DNA of 64,000 nt, taken from assembly GCA_016720145.1 (NCBI GenBank), contig JADJXV010000004.1:310001-374000 (forward strand). The letters run 5' to 3'. The notes beneath the pieces are model-generated. The model saw only the letters and a list, made by a program, of their open reading frames with translations, did no database searches and was not told the origin of the DNA. Shown one piece after another: positions 18,521 through 28,256 of the stretch (positions within the stretch are counted from its first letter, which is position 1; each line of letters opens with the position of its first letter). Source of the DNA: Ignavibacteria bacterium (GTDB lineage Bacteria > Bacteroidota > Ignavibacteria > Kapaibacteriales > UBA961). The translations under genes were made by a program, and so were the position numbers.

Positions 18521-20536
18521 CTACTTCTTCACCGGCGTAATCACCACGATTTCCACAGTACGGTTATAAAACCGTCCCTCGGGTAATTCATTCGTAAATA
18601 GAGGCTGAGTTTCACCGACCCCTTTTACAGTTGGATTCTTGGAATTCAGTGCTCTTGCTGCAGACTTTGCGCGCTCACCTGACAGACGTAAGTTGTAATC
18701 ATCATCACCTACTTCATCGGAATAACCTGTAATATTTACAGTAGCTTCGGGTGATATTCTACGTTTGATAAAATCGACGAGTTTAGAATTTGTGCTACTC
18801 AATTCTGCTTTATCAAATTCAAAAAGAATGAGATTGTAACGGTCGATTTGCTTGTCGTCAAGCTGTTCACTGCGTTTCTTTTGGATTGAGATGAGTTCGA
18901 CCGGTAGTTCACCAATTGCGCCTGTTGCTTGTCCGGCCTCGTCACGCACATCGAGGGCATAGCGAATTGGTTCGGAAGTACGAGGAATTGTCTTACGGTC
19001 ATCATCGCTTTTCCATTCGAGTACTTCATCAAGAGTTGATCGACCCGTAAACTCTTTAAGTGTTTTTCCATTTTGAGAAGCAGTCAATTTCCATGAAAAA
19101 ATTCCAGCTTCTGCGATAGCTTTTGGTCGGAATCGTATCATCGGAGTAGCAGTAACGATTGTATCGTTAATTATAACAGGATCAAGGAGTTCGGGAATTG
19201 ATGCTCGTACTTCAACGCGTCTGTTCTCAGCGGCACCTTCCGGCTTTTCCGGATTCGATGGCTTCTCAGGCAAATTACGAGGCGCTTCAATTTTTATTCT
19301 CGATTCATCAATTTTCCAATTCGAAACCAAGTAATTTTTAATAGATTCTGCTCTTTGTCGCGAAAGAGTTGTATTACCTTTTTCAGCACCTATATCGGCA
19401 TTGCTTCCTGTAAGCGTAATAGTAGCAGCTGCCGCTTGTGTCATACGCTTGCCAATGACATTTAATACCTGATAATACACTTCAATTGTTGATGCATCAC
19501 GAAGCTTTTCAACCTGAAAATTATTAGTTTCACTCGGCAAAACACGAGTGTATCGTGCAGGTAACTCAGCGGAATTTTCATCAAAAAATATATAATTAAG
19601 GAGTGGACTCATCTGTGATGATACAAATTCTTCAATTCTGAATCTTGTAGCTACTGTCGATTCTACACCAGCTTCGTCCACACTCACGGCAGTCACCGAT
19701 GCCGATAATGCATACGTTTTAGCCTTGTCAACGACGATTTCTTTACGTTCGGGTATTACTTCTTTAACAGGTTCAATCGGAGTGGCAGCTGCCGGCTTCG
19801 GTGAATATTTCAAGACAAGTCCGAATCGAATCGTATTCGCTTTCCAATCCAAATCACTCGCAAGTTGATTAAGACCAAGCGAGTAGAATACTTCAGGCGC
19901 AATAATAAACGTACGGTCTTTGTTCAATGGTAAGTCATAGCTCCCGCCAAACATGAGTGAAGCAGCGATACCGGAGGCGTTCGGAATATCACCGGAAAGC
20001 TCGTTATTCACCCTCCTGCCGTCGCCAAAAGTACCCGGATATTCCGGCATGATTTGTTCCTTCTGATCATACGTTTTTTGCATCGTAAAGCCAAGTCTTC
20101 CACCAAGTTGCAGATACATGTTCCCGAATAACCGATACCCGATCAACGGCTCAATTCCTACATTTGACAATGATGCAGCTACGGTATGTTCAGAAAAAAT
20201 AGTGGTTAATTGACCATTGATAATCACCGGAAGAGGTTCACTAGTCGATAGTGTGGCATTAAGTGATGAATAACCCGCTCGCAGAGAGAGTAGTAGATTG
20301 TCGGCAAGAGGAAATTCCATTAATGCTCCAAGTGAAACACCAGTACCGGTTCCACTTTCGTAGCGAGGGCAGCAGCTCGGCACTCCGGGAAGTTTCTGAA
20401 AATTCGCCGAATGGGAGTTCAGCCCTAGATCTCCATATATTCCAAAATGAGTGCGTACTTTATCGTTGCTGTTCTGAGCAATAGCATTCGCCGAACTTAA
20501 GGCAAGGAAAATGACGAGAAAAAATCGTAGCTTCAT
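18521..20536 (-). CDS. OmpA-family outer-membrane protein with N-terminal beta-barrel
   Basis: A protein of 671 aa. It has a signal peptide (LRFFLVIFLALSSANAIAQ). An outer-membrane barrel region follows (about 25-245; aromatic/Gly strands such as GIYGDLGLNSHSA, LRAGYSSLNATL, LQLGGRLGFTMQ and a strand ending LVLKYSPKP). A first OmpA-like segment (about 315-450) has LTGSNADIGAEKGNTTLSRQRAESI and ENRRVEVRAS. A C-terminal OmpA domain (about 560-670) has LFEFDKAELSS, ITGYSDEVGDDDYNLRLSGERA and FYNRTVEIVV. OmpA domains bind peptidoglycan, so the protein probably tethers the outer membrane to the wall. It is upstream of no obvious partner; the next minus-strand gene also has an OmpA-like character. 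Confidence 0.8.
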   Translation of the reverse strand: MKLRFFLVIFLALSSANAIAQNSNDKVRTHFGIYGDLGLNSHSANFQKLPGVPSCCPRYESGTGTGVSLGALMEFPLADNLLLSLRAGYSSLNATLSTSEPLPVIINGQLTTIFSEHTVAASLSNVGIEPLIGYRLFGNMYLQLGGRLGFTMQKTYDQKEQIMPEYPGTFGDGRRVNNELSGDIPNASGIAASLMFGGSYDLPLNKDRTFIIAPEVFYSLGLNQLASDLDWKANTIRFGLVLKYSPKPAAATPIEPVKEVIPERKEIVVDKAKTYALSASVTAVSVDEAGVESTVATRFRIEEFVSSQMSPLLNYIFFDENSAELPARYTRVLPSETNNFQVEKLRDASTIEVYYQVLNVIGKRMTQAAAATITLTGSNADIGAEKGNTTLSRQRAESIKNYLVSNWKIDESRIKIEAPRNLPEKPSNPEKPEGAAENRRVEVRASIPELLDPVIINDTIVTATPMIRFRPKAIAEAGIFSWKLTASQNGKTLKEFTGRSTLDEVLEWKSDDDRKTIPRTSEPIRYALDVRDEAGQATGAIGELPVELISIQKKRSEQLDDKQIDRYNLILFEFDKAELSSTNSKLVDFIKRRISPEATVNITGYSDEVGDDDYNLRLSGERAKSAARALNSKNPTVKGVGETQPLFTNELPEGRFYNRTVEIVVITPVKK

Positions 20537-20591
20537 GAGTTTAATAAGTATAAGTAAATGTGCTTTGTGTAGTATGTTGAGTTAAAACAAG

Positions 20592-21425
20592 TTAATCGAA
20601 TAAACTTTTCACTTCACCTACATTAATAATTGCATTTTTGAATGTCGGGGAAGCGCCATTGGCACCTTGCGGGAAAGGAGCATCGGTTATTACTTTAATA
20701 CGAATATCAGCGTTTTTAACATCCTGCAAAAAAGCTTTCAATGCCACACCACGGGCAACAGCCAGCTCATCAATAAGTGGCTTTGGAGGAACAGTGTCGA
20801 TTGGCGCAGGAGGTGGTGGAGGTGGTGGCTCAACTACTTTTTTCCCTTTTGGGGTTTTACCTTTTTTAGGCTTGACTACCGGTATTGGCTCAATAGGAGC
20901 CGGAGGTGGTGGGGGTTTTAATTCAGCATCGCCATACACTGTAGCTATGATTGTAAGTGTTCTATTCCGGCGCATCATTTCTTTGAGTTCGGTAAGTGCA
21001 GTGGTCGCATCAGCCGAAAGTGTGGACTGACCTGTGCTAAATGCATGTAAAGCGTGTAGTTCCATCCCTGAGCGCAGTTTCTGCACTTTAAAGTCTCGCA
21101 CCGCTACCGAGTATGCTTTACTTAATGGGAGGGTCACTGTTTCTGTTTTGCGGAGGATGTCATAACTATACAGCATAATGCTGTAAGTACCACCGGGCTC
21201 GAGAACTGCCTGATATGAACCGTTATTTGTGGCAGATTTGCCACGCGTTTTCGCGCCGGCTGCGTCCGTAATTTCAAAATCACAACCTACAGGTTTGCCG
21301 GTCGCTTCATCGGTAATTGTCCCTTGAAGGAGCGTCACTACCTTGGTCTGAGCAGAAAGATGAAAGCTGCAAATTGATGAGAGAAGCAAGACAAGAGCAG
21401 CAAATTTTGTAAACTGTATCTTCAT
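20592..21425 (-). CDS. Secreted protein with carboxypeptidase-regulatory-like and degenerate OmpA-like regions
   Basis: A protein of 277 aa. I start at the ATG at 21423-21425 because it opens a signal peptide (MKIQFTKFAALVLLLSS...SAQ); a longer frame exists to 21464. About 30-110 is a carboxypeptidase-regulatory-like beta domain (GTITDEATGKPVGCDFEITD, then GSYQAVLEPGGTYSIML). About 130-170 resembles the first half of an OmpA domain (FSTGQSTLSADATTALTEL). A Pro/Lys-rich linker (PPPPPAPIEPIP...KGKTPKGKK...PPPPPPPAP) interrupts it, followed by a second half (VARGVALKAFL). It is downstream of a similar-orientation gene and 55 bp from the OmpA protein, so the two may work together. Confidence 0.65.
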   Translation of the reverse strand: MKIQFTKFAALVLLLSSICSFHLSAQTKVVTLLQGTITDEATGKPVGCDFEITDAAGAKTRGKSATNNGSYQAVLEPGGTYSIMLYSYDILRKTETVTLPLSKAYSVAVRDFKVQKLRSGMELHALHAFSTGQSTLSADATTALTELKEMMRRNRTLTIIATVYGDAELKPPPPPAPIEPIPVVKPKKGKTPKGKKVVEPPPPPPPAPIDTVPPKPLIDELAVARGVALKAFLQDVKNADIRIKVITDAPFPQGANGASPTFKNAIINVGEVKSLFD

Positions 21426-21507
21426 AGAATTACTAAAAATATGAGAAGGAAATATTTGGTTCAATTAAATGTAAATTCTTGTTGTAAATTGAGTTAAAGC
21501 TTGCGTG

Positions 21508-22263
21508 TCATGCACTCAAGAATTTTGCTATACCTGCTTTGCAATCATCGGTCATCCGCGTAAATGCATTCATGGAAGCGGCATAGCGGAGTCCTGCTTC
21601 GAGAGACATGCCGTGTAAATTCACGAGCATTTCCTTGGTTAGAGCCATCGATGTGGCACTGTTTTGGGAAAGTGTTTCAGCTAATCGATCGATAAATACA
21701 TCGAGGTCTATATCCGGCACACAATACGTCGCAAGTCCAAGTCGAAATGCTTCCTGCGCCGAAATGGTCTCAGCCGAAAGCAACAGCCGCCGCGCTTGTG
21801 TATCGCCAATTTTCCGCAGCAAATACACCATCACCACCGCCGGAATAAACCCAATTTTGACTTCAGAATAGCCAAATTTCGCCGATTCAGATGCCACAAC
21901 ATAATCACACACACTCGCAAGCCCACACCCTCCGGCAATCGCCGCACCATGGACTCTGGCGATTACGGGCTTGGAACAGGAATAAATCTCATGAAATGTC
22001 TCCTGCAAAAGCTGCGAGTCGGCAAGATTTTCCATCGCCGAATACTTGGATACGTTCTGCAAATACTCCAAATCCGCACCTGCGCAAAATGCCTTACCAT
22101 TGGCTGCAAGGACAATGACTTTGACGCGCGCATCAGCCGAAAGAGTTCGAAATTCAGCCCGCAAACGGAGTAATAAATCCGCATTGAGCGCATTGCGTTT
22201 GTCGGGTCTGTTCAGCGTGATACGGGCTATAGAACCCTCCGTCGCCACATGCAAAATATCCAT
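21508..22263 (-). CDS. Enoyl-CoA hydratase/isomerase family protein
   Basis: A protein of 251 aa of the crotonase fold. ITLNRPDKRNALNADLL (about 14-30), the first oxyanion-hole segment NGKAFCAGADLEYLQ (about 55-69) and the second segment HGAAIAGGCGLASVCDYVVAS (split, about 104-124) are all present, plus KIGFIPAVV. A Glu expected in some hydratases after the second oxyanion loop cannot be checked by eye. The reaction could be hydration or isomerisation of an acyl-CoA, or a related lyase. It is not in an obvious fatty-acid oxidation operon. Confidence 0.85.
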   Translation of the reverse strand: MDILHVATEGSIARITLNRPDKRNALNADLLLRLRAEFRTLSADARVKVIVLAANGKAFCAGADLEYLQNVSKYSAMENLADSQLLQETFHEIYSCSKPVIARVHGAAIAGGCGLASVCDYVVASESAKFGYSEVKIGFIPAVVMVYLLRKIGDTQARRLLLSAETISAQEAFRLGLATYCVPDIDLDVFIDRLAETLSQNSATSMALTKEMLVNLHGMSLEAGLRYAASMNAFTRMTDDCKAGIAKFLSA

Positions 22264-22657
22264 GAAGTCATTTAATTTCTGTGTACAAAAGTCAACGGTC
22301 GCAAAAATACGATTTTACCCTTAGATTTTCCCGTTCAATCCGTGAGCAATTATAAAAATCGTGAAATACCTGTATTTTTTCACTTAAAAACTGATTTTGG
22401 GTTCGCTTCCTTACCTTCCACACCTCGCCTGCGGTCACCCGTTACCGTCCAAGCGTTCAGAAGTACATAATTCTCGATGCGGAATTTTACTATTTTGATA
22501 TCAGAAACATTGAATGAAGCAAATTACAGAAAAAGAGGAGAATTAGCTTGTTCATCCGATGATTTTTAGCGAGTTTTGCATGCAACAGCTGGCACGTAAC
22601 TCCAACGACATCCAATGTAATCAATCCATTTTTTTTACTTTTTCGAATGAGGTCATT
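22264..22657. other. Intergenic region, 394 bp
   Basis: Divergent region between the crotonase gene (minus) and the next plus-strand gene. I see no gene, repeat or RNA. A longer in-frame start at 22559 exists for the downstream gene but lacks a ribosome-binding site. Confidence 0.4.
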
Positions 22658-23245
22658 ATGAAGCAGAGCGTCCATTGTACCATGATGAGAGACGGTCAAC
22701 TCAGTCAGCAGCAAGTCTATACCGTCGAGCACAGCAAACAGTGTGTGACAATTCAAGAGCAGGCAACGGTTGAAAGTAATAAAGGCATCGACATTCAATG
22801 CCGGTTTTCGGTGACACCACGCGCGGGGTTTTCGGCTATTTCACTCAGTGTGGCAAAAGACGGTCAGACATCTCATGCGTTAGATTTTACGCATCATGCA
22901 GCCGATGGGACTGCGATGACGGTCAATGGAGTATCTACTGCTGTCGAATTTGAGGAAGGGATGGTATTAGTCGATGGACCGAACCCGCTGTTTGACTATG
23001 CCAATGCGATGCTTCTGATTGGAATTCAGAATCAGGAAACCTGTACGCACACCGTTCACGCGCTGAACTGGAGCAAAGGCATATTTTACCCGATGGAATA
23101 TGAATTCACCAAGCGGGATAACACGATACTTATCAACAAGAAAGACTTCGGTATTACCGGTGAAATCACCTTAGACCCACAGACACAGTCCATGACCGAG
23201 GCGAGCTATACTAATGGCGAGCACTATTTCTTCAGACCGGTCTGA
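22658..23245 (+). CDS. Hypothetical protein, beta-rich
   Basis: A protein of 195 aa. The start is the ATG at 22658 with GAGG just upstream. There is no signal peptide or membrane segment. The sequence is rich in alternating hydrophobic/polar strands (SVHCTMMRDGQLSQQQVYTVEH, RFSVTPRAGFSAISLSVAKDG, AVEFEEGMVLVDGPNPLFDYA), ending GEHYFFRPV, a beta-sandwich or lipocalin-like pattern. I do not recognise the family. A clear terminator follows, so it is a single-gene unit. Confidence 0.55.
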   Translation: MKQSVHCTMMRDGQLSQQQVYTVEHSKQCVTIQEQATVESNKGIDIQCRFSVTPRAGFSAISLSVAKDGQTSHALDFTHHAADGTAMTVNGVSTAVEFEEGMVLVDGPNPLFDYANAMLLIGIQNQETCTHTVHALNWSKGIFYPMEYEFTKRDNTILINKKDFGITGEITLDPQTQSMTEASYTNGEHYFFRPV

Positions 23246-23280
23246 AGTCAAGCTGTATTCTATTGAACGAACAATCCGTT

Positions 23281-23319
23281 ACATCGGCAGGAGATACCTC
23301 TTGCCGATGTTTTTTTTTT
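23281..23319 (+). terminator. Rho-independent terminator
   Basis: ACATCGGCA pairs with TGCCGATGT (23281-23289 with 23302-23310). Inner GGAG/CTCT pairs give 13 bp closed by ATAC, and nine T's follow. It ends the 22658-23245 transcript. Confidence 0.9.
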
Positions 23320-23472
23320 CGTATGAATACGTTTCATGGTGCTGCCTCGGCGCTGAAATTTACCAAAGAGCGAAAAATTTACCTCGCACTGCACGGGTAA
23401 TTCCTCGTGTTTTCGTAAATTGCCGACCAAAATACAGTATTACCAAGGTTTATCTCTTTTTCAAAATAATCT

Positions 23473-24024
23473 ATGAAACGTTTGCAACCCCTTTTAATCG
23501 CGTTGGTCTGCATACTTGCCCTCAGCAGTAGCCTCCGCGCGCAAGAGCCGACTCTTCTGCGCTATGTATCCGAAGGCGGCGGCATCCTGCTCTCCACCGG
23601 TGGCGGCTATTCTCTTTCCGGCACGCTTGGTCAGCCGGTAGCGGGATTCCTCGACAACTACACGTCCTCCCAAGGGTTTTGGACATCGATTATCCTACCA
23701 AATTCCGCAGAGGAAGAATTTATCCCGGCAGCACAAAGCAACTATAGTGTCACTCCGAATCCACTTCGCACTTCCGCTACTATTTCATTCGAAATTCCCT
23801 CCGAAAGTACTGTTACCATTGAAATTACCGACGCTCTCGGGCAGACGGTGCGCACCCTTGGCGGTGACCGCTTCGCAGCCGGCAGCTTTGCGCTCCTGTG
23901 GGACGGCATGACCGACAGCGGCACTCCGGCGAGCACGGGCTCCTATCAGTCACGGCTGATTATCCGCCCGATAAGCGGTGCCGGTATCCGCGTAAGTCGC
24001 TTGATGATTATGCTGGTACGGTAA
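23473..24024 (+). CDS. Small T9SS-sorted secreted protein
   Basis: A protein of 183 aa. The signal peptide is LLIALVCILALSSSLRAQ. The mature N-terminal part LRYVSEGGGILLSTGGGYSLSGTLGQP...GFWTSII (about 28-75) is a repeat-like segment common in Bacteroidota/Ignavibacteria secreted proteins. From about 90 a FlgD-Ig-like/T9SS sorting domain follows (SVTPNPLRTSATISFEIPSES, VTIEITDALGQTVRTL, GSFALLWDGMTDSG, GSYQSRL). Its function is not known. Confidence 0.75.
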   Translation: MKRLQPLLIALVCILALSSSLRAQEPTLLRYVSEGGGILLSTGGGYSLSGTLGQPVAGFLDNYTSSQGFWTSIILPNSAEEEFIPAAQSNYSVTPNPLRTSATISFEIPSESTVTIEITDALGQTVRTLGGDRFAAGSFALLWDGMTDSGTPASTGSYQSRLIIRPISGAGIRVSRLMIMLVR

Positions 24025-24110
24025 TTGACATGTCCGGTCATATCCTCTTAGTGCAAAATACAATTCTCTACTTTCCTGTTCACTTCGTACTTCGATTTCT
24101 TGGAATAATT

Positions 24111-24809
24111 ATGAAAAATATTCCTTTAATTACAGCACTCCTTTTTCTGCTTCTGGCGGCTTGTGAGAGTACGACTGAGCCAACCGTTACTGTCAAGACT
24201 GATGCACGTGATTATGTGCTTGCCGGCGGTGTCGGCACGGAACTGGTCTTTCTTCTTAGCCGAACGGATGTCGATACGAATGGTATCAAAACCGTCGTTC
24301 CGAGCGATACTATGTTTTTGACAATCGTTGCGCGCGACTCAGCCCATCCTGTCGGTGGCTTGTCGGTGGTCGTGCAGGAAAAATTTGTGCGGGCGGGAGC
24401 ATCGACACCATACGGTGGAGATACGTCCTTCTATTCAAGTACTTCTAATGAAATAAGATATTACAAAAATTATCTCGATAATGATGCGCGCACTCTCCTC
24501 AAGAATCCTCTCAATGCCGGTGCCGAATGGACTGATACGAGCGTGAAGTCAGGCACAATGAAGAAGTTTACCATACAGTCGGTGGGAGAGACAATTTCCA
24601 CAACATTCGGACAATTTACCGGTATCCGAACCCTAACACAAGGGAGCGCGATGATCAATTCCGTTCTCTATTCAGAAAAAACCACCTATTATTATGCACC
24701 CGAAGTGCTGCTTGCGCGCCGCGAAGAAATCGTCGAAAATACCTATCCAAGTACGAAAAAAGATACACGCACAACGATCACGGATTTGATCCGCTACACA
24801 AAAAAATAA
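24111..24809 (+). CDS. Lipoprotein, unknown function
   Basis: A protein of 232 aa. It starts at the ATG at 24111. The N-terminus has a lipobox (ITALLFLLLAAC, Cys at about 19) followed by STTEP, so it is probably lipidated. The remainder is beta-rich (DYVLAGGVGTELVFLLSRTDVD; FTIQSVGETISTTFGQFTGIRT; an EKTTYYYAPEVLLARREE segment) and resembles periplasmic proteins that follow conversion of structural units, but I cannot name the family. It is followed after 36 bp by the large repeat protein, possibly co-transcribed. Confidence 0.6.
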   Translation: MKNIPLITALLFLLLAACESTTEPTVTVKTDARDYVLAGGVGTELVFLLSRTDVDTNGIKTVVPSDTMFLTIVARDSAHPVGGLSVVVQEKFVRAGASTPYGGDTSFYSSTSNEIRYYKNYLDNDARTLLKNPLNAGAEWTDTSVKSGTMKKFTIQSVGETISTTFGQFTGIRTLTQGSAMINSVLYSEKTTYYYAPEVLLARREEIVENTYPSTKKDTRTTITDLIRYTKK

Positions 24810-24845
24810 CGAACACATTATTACACAATTCAAAAAGGAAAGCCT

Positions 24846-27122
24846 ATGAAATCCTTGTATTCTTTACTCATTGCATTGCTCGTTCTCACAGGTACGATGC
24901 AGGCACAATTCCCCAAAAAAATCCATTATCAGGGCGTGATACAATCACCGACCGGACCATTGAACGGCATGTTATCTTTAACATTTTCGATATATGATGC
25001 ACCGACGGGTGGCACAAGATTTTCACAGGAAACTCAGCAAGTAAAATTCTCTAATGGTTTATTTAGTTGTGAAATTGGTGAATCACTCCCAATAAATCTA
25101 CCATTTGACAAACAGTATTGGCTGGGGATTTCAATAAATGGTGCAGCGGATATGACACCACGAACGGCATTCACAGCTACCGGCTATGCTTTTATGGCGC
25201 TGACCGTACCGGACACATCACTTTCAACAATCAAAATCAACAAAAGCGGTTCAAAACCAGGACAAGGAATCATTGCGAACGACAAAGGCGCAAAATGGGG
25301 TGATGTTGTGACGCATTTATATCCGCACCCATCTCTCTATGTGACTCAAAATACTGGAGATATAACTATTGGAGTAGCATTCGGCGGCATCACGGAAGGT
25401 ATGCTCGCTGATGGCGCGGTAACCGCCGCGAAGTTTGCTACGATTGGAATTCCTCTCAATGGACAAGTCCTTACATTTACGAGCGAAGGTGGAGGATCTA
25501 TCCGCTGGAAATTTCCGCCGACCGGTGGATTTGTCCTACCATTTGCGGGCACTGTCGATCATAATAATCCGGCTTTTGACGTGACCAACACCGGTAATGG
25601 CGCAGCCGGACGCTTTGTGCAATCAGGTCCAAGCAATACTCCTGCCCTCCAAGTCGAGACCGTCGGCGCAGGAAGTGCATTCTCAGCTTTGACAACCGGA
25701 ATATCTCATGCAGGACTCTTTCAAGTGAATAATCCCGTCGGTGCAGTGCCGGCTCTTAGGGCTGAAAATAACAGCATCTTTGGCATCGGATTCGAAGGTA
25801 TAGCCACCCACGCGACCGGCCGCACAACAGGTGTCATCGGACGCTCTCTTTCGAATGCCGACAGCGCTCGAGGTGTATTTGGTCAAGTCGTCAATGCTGC
25901 TCCCGGCATTTACGCAAGCGGCGTGCGCGGACTCAGCGCTAATACCACCGCTACCGGTTACGGTGTATGGGGTACGCATTCAGGTAGGGGCTCAGGCGTG
26001 TATGGTAATTCTACCCTCGGCGTAGGTGTACGCGGTGTAAGCCGTGACAGTGTAGCAATTTACGCGCTCCACAGCGCAGCAACCGGTACCAATCCCGCCA
26101 TCGTCGGAGAAACAAATTCAACTACAGACTCAAGCGCCGCAATCATCGGTCGCATTGCTTCACCTACCGTTGGCGTAAATTCTTCGGGTATTTATGGTGC
26201 AATTGCTGATACAAATACTACAGGTAATGGTGTATGGGGTTGGCATGGCGGACGTGGACGCGGAGTCTATGGCAGCACAAATAAAGGAGTCGGCGTGCTC
26301 GGCGCAAGTGCCGATAGCAATGGAGTTGTCGGTATTCACACAGCTACCACCGGCACGACCGCCGGCGTTCGTGGTGAGTCGAGATCGACAGCAGCCGGTG
26401 CAAGTGCAATTCACGGTGTGATGAGCGCGACGAATGCAGGCGCTACATCAGCAGGCGTGCGCGGAGCGAATAATAACACTGCCGCAAATGGTTATGGTGT
26501 ATGGGGTTCACATGCAGGTAACGGTGTAGGCGTGAACGGTTCAACCGTCGGCGGTACGGGTGTGATGGGATCAGCTACTTCTACCCCCGCCACGAGTTAC
26601 GGCGTATCCGGTCAATCAGCAAGTTCGACCGGTACCGGTGTTTATGGTGCGGCGACATCGACCACCGGTAAAAATTACGGTGTGTATGGTCAAGCTACAA
26701 GTGACTCTTCAAGCGCTGTCTATGGCGTGAATTCCAATACATCAGCGACAGCGTATGCCGGTAATTTCAAAGGAAAAGTAAATGTAAGTGGTGATATTAC
26801 AAAAACATACTCAGCCACTTCGCCAACAGCAGAACGCCGCGCGGTGCCCATCTGCTACGGAACAGTCAACGCAAATGGAACAATAGCTTCCGGCACACCG
26901 AATTTCTCGGCAGCATGGACAGCAGGCGGGGATTATGTGATCCAAATCGAAGGTGAAAATTATAACGGTACAAGCTACACGACAGTCGTGACGCCTATCA
27001 GCACCGTGCCGCTCATCGGAACAACGTACGCCATATCGAACGCATTCCTCGGTGTGAGAATTTTTAATATGGCTTCGACAGCAATTCAAAATGGATTTAG
27101 CTTTATTGTGTATAAGCCGTGA
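24846..27122 (+). CDS. Large secreted repeat protein with Gly-Val-Tyr-Gly repeats
   Basis: A protein of 758 aa. It has a signal peptide (LYSLLIALLVLTGTMQAQ). An N-terminal domain (about 20-130) starts KIHYQGVIQSPTGPLNGMLS and includes FSIYDAPTGG and FTATGYAFMA, a module found before tail-fibre-like repeats in FCB and Planctomycete proteins. The middle (about 280-650) is a degenerate repeat whose core is GYGVWGxHxGxGxGVyGxSxxGxGVxG, with copies at about residues 373, 463 and 550 and shorter GVyG units elsewhere. This suggests a beta-helix or fibre. The C-terminal part (about 665-758) is a distinct non-repeat domain. There is no T9SS sorting domain or S74 peptidase. A surface or extracellular fibre is inferred. 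Confidence 0.65.
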   Translation: MKSLYSLLIALLVLTGTMQAQFPKKIHYQGVIQSPTGPLNGMLSLTFSIYDAPTGGTRFSQETQQVKFSNGLFSCEIGESLPINLPFDKQYWLGISINGAADMTPRTAFTATGYAFMALTVPDTSLSTIKINKSGSKPGQGIIANDKGAKWGDVVTHLYPHPSLYVTQNTGDITIGVAFGGITEGMLADGAVTAAKFATIGIPLNGQVLTFTSEGGGSIRWKFPPTGGFVLPFAGTVDHNNPAFDVTNTGNGAAGRFVQSGPSNTPALQVETVGAGSAFSALTTGISHAGLFQVNNPVGAVPALRAENNSIFGIGFEGIATHATGRTTGVIGRSLSNADSARGVFGQVVNAAPGIYASGVRGLSANTTATGYGVWGTHSGRGSGVYGNSTLGVGVRGVSRDSVAIYALHSAATGTNPAIVGETNSTTDSSAAIIGRIASPTVGVNSSGIYGAIADTNTTGNGVWGWHGGRGRGVYGSTNKGVGVLGASADSNGVVGIHTATTGTTAGVRGESRSTAAGASAIHGVMSATNAGATSAGVRGANNNTAANGYGVWGSHAGNGVGVNGSTVGGTGVMGSATSTPATSYGVSGQSASSTGTGVYGAATSTTGKNYGVYGQATSDSSSAVYGVNSNTSATAYAGNFKGKVNVSGDITKTYSATSPTAERRAVPICYGTVNANGTIASGTPNFSAAWTAGGDYVIQIEGENYNGTSYTTVVTPISTVPLIGTTYAISNAFLGVRIFNMASTAIQNGFSFIVYKP

Positions 27123-27210
27123 GTTAGTGGTAAGTGGTAAGTGGTAAGTGGTAAGTCAGTAAGTCAGTAAGTCAGTAAGTCGTAAATCAGTAAGTAGTAA
27201 GCCGTAAGCA
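27123..27210. repeat. GTAAGTC/GTAAGTG tandem repeats
   Basis: Directly after the repeat-protein stop: GTAAGTG units then GTAAGTCA units in tandem, to about 27190. It is the same family as at 5888 and 29653. No coding sense is seen. Confidence 0.8.
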
Positions 27211-27333
27211 CGGTTGCGTTCTTTAGCGCCTATAGCGCCTTTTGCGTTAAATTCTTCAAAACGCCTGGACGGCAACGGGTGCCCGCAAACGAGGATTGGA
27301 ATATGCACAACCTGACCCAAAAATTAAAAATCT

Positions 27334-28125
27334 ATGCCCGAACATCTGACGATTGAGCCAATCGGAATCCTGCGGTCGCCCTATACCGACAAGTATGATG
27401 CCCCGCGTCAGCCGGCTGTCGATGGGAAACGGAATGAAAGTGTGATTACGCTCTATCCTCATAGAAATTATGAGCAGGCACTCGAAGACTTGGCGGGGTT
27501 TGAACGGGTGTGGATTGTGTCGTGGTTCCATCGGAACGCGCAGTGGAAACCGAAAGTACTGCCTCCGAGAAGCGGACGCACGAAGCGTGGGGTGTTTGCT
27601 ACGCGCTCGCCGCACCGACCGAATCCTATCGGACTCTCAGTGTGCGAACTCGTGAAAATAAAAGGACTTCGCGTGTATGTCCGCGATGTGGACCTGCTCG
27701 ATGAAACGCCGATTCTCGATATTAAACCCTATATTCCGTATGCTGATAGCTTCCCGGACTCGCGCATTGGTTGGCTTGCCGAGGCAGAAGCAAACGCGCA
27801 GGTGTTTGAAATTACCCTTTCGGATGTAGCAAGCGCGCAGCTTGACTGGCTGGAGTCACATTCCGAACTCAATCTCCGTTCGGTGGCATTTCCGGTGCTG
27901 AGGCGTGATCCGTTTCCGTATTCTTCACGGCGGATTGTGGCGACGGATGCGGGGTTTTGCATGGCGGTCAAGTCCTGGCGGATTCACTTTCAAATTCTTG
28001 AAAATACTGTACATATCGAGCGTATTGCAAGCGGTTACAGCAAGGAATATGTGTTTGTGAATCCTGATGGGCATCAGCTCAATGACCACACGGCACATCG
28101 CGGGTTTTATCAGTTGTGGGAATGA
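27334..28125 (+). CDS. trmO: tRNA (N6-threonylcarbamoyladenosine(37)-N6)-methyltransferase TrmO
   Basis: A protein of 263 aa. The TsaA/YaeB-like fold is shown by IEPIGILRSPYTDKYDAPRQ (about 7-26), LEDLAGFERVWIVSWFHRN, GVFATRSPHRPNPIGLSV (about 87-104), LDETPILDIKPYIPYADSF (about 130-148) and R..GWL. The catalytic region lies in the TRSPHRPNPIGLS motif. In Escherichia coli TrmO methylates t6A37 of tRNA-Thr(GGU) with SAM. The C-terminal ~80 residues contain the SH(S)ELN and RRDPFPYSSRRIV region. Confidence 0.9.
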   Translation: MPEHLTIEPIGILRSPYTDKYDAPRQPAVDGKRNESVITLYPHRNYEQALEDLAGFERVWIVSWFHRNAQWKPKVLPPRSGRTKRGVFATRSPHRPNPIGLSVCELVKIKGLRVYVRDVDLLDETPILDIKPYIPYADSFPDSRIGWLAEAEANAQVFEITLSDVASAQLDWLESHSELNLRSVAFPVLRRDPFPYSSRRIVATDAGFCMAVKSWRIHFQILENTVHIERIASGYSKEYVFVNPDGHQLNDHTAHRGFYQLWE

Positions 28126-28256
28126 CTTTGTGTGAATGGGTCTTCTATAATGCGCTAGTTTACCGCAAAGTACGCAGAGGTTACGCAAAGTTCGCAGAGT
28201 TTTGTGTCGTTATACCGGGTGATTATTTTTAATTTTTGCTGAAATTGTAAATCTTC

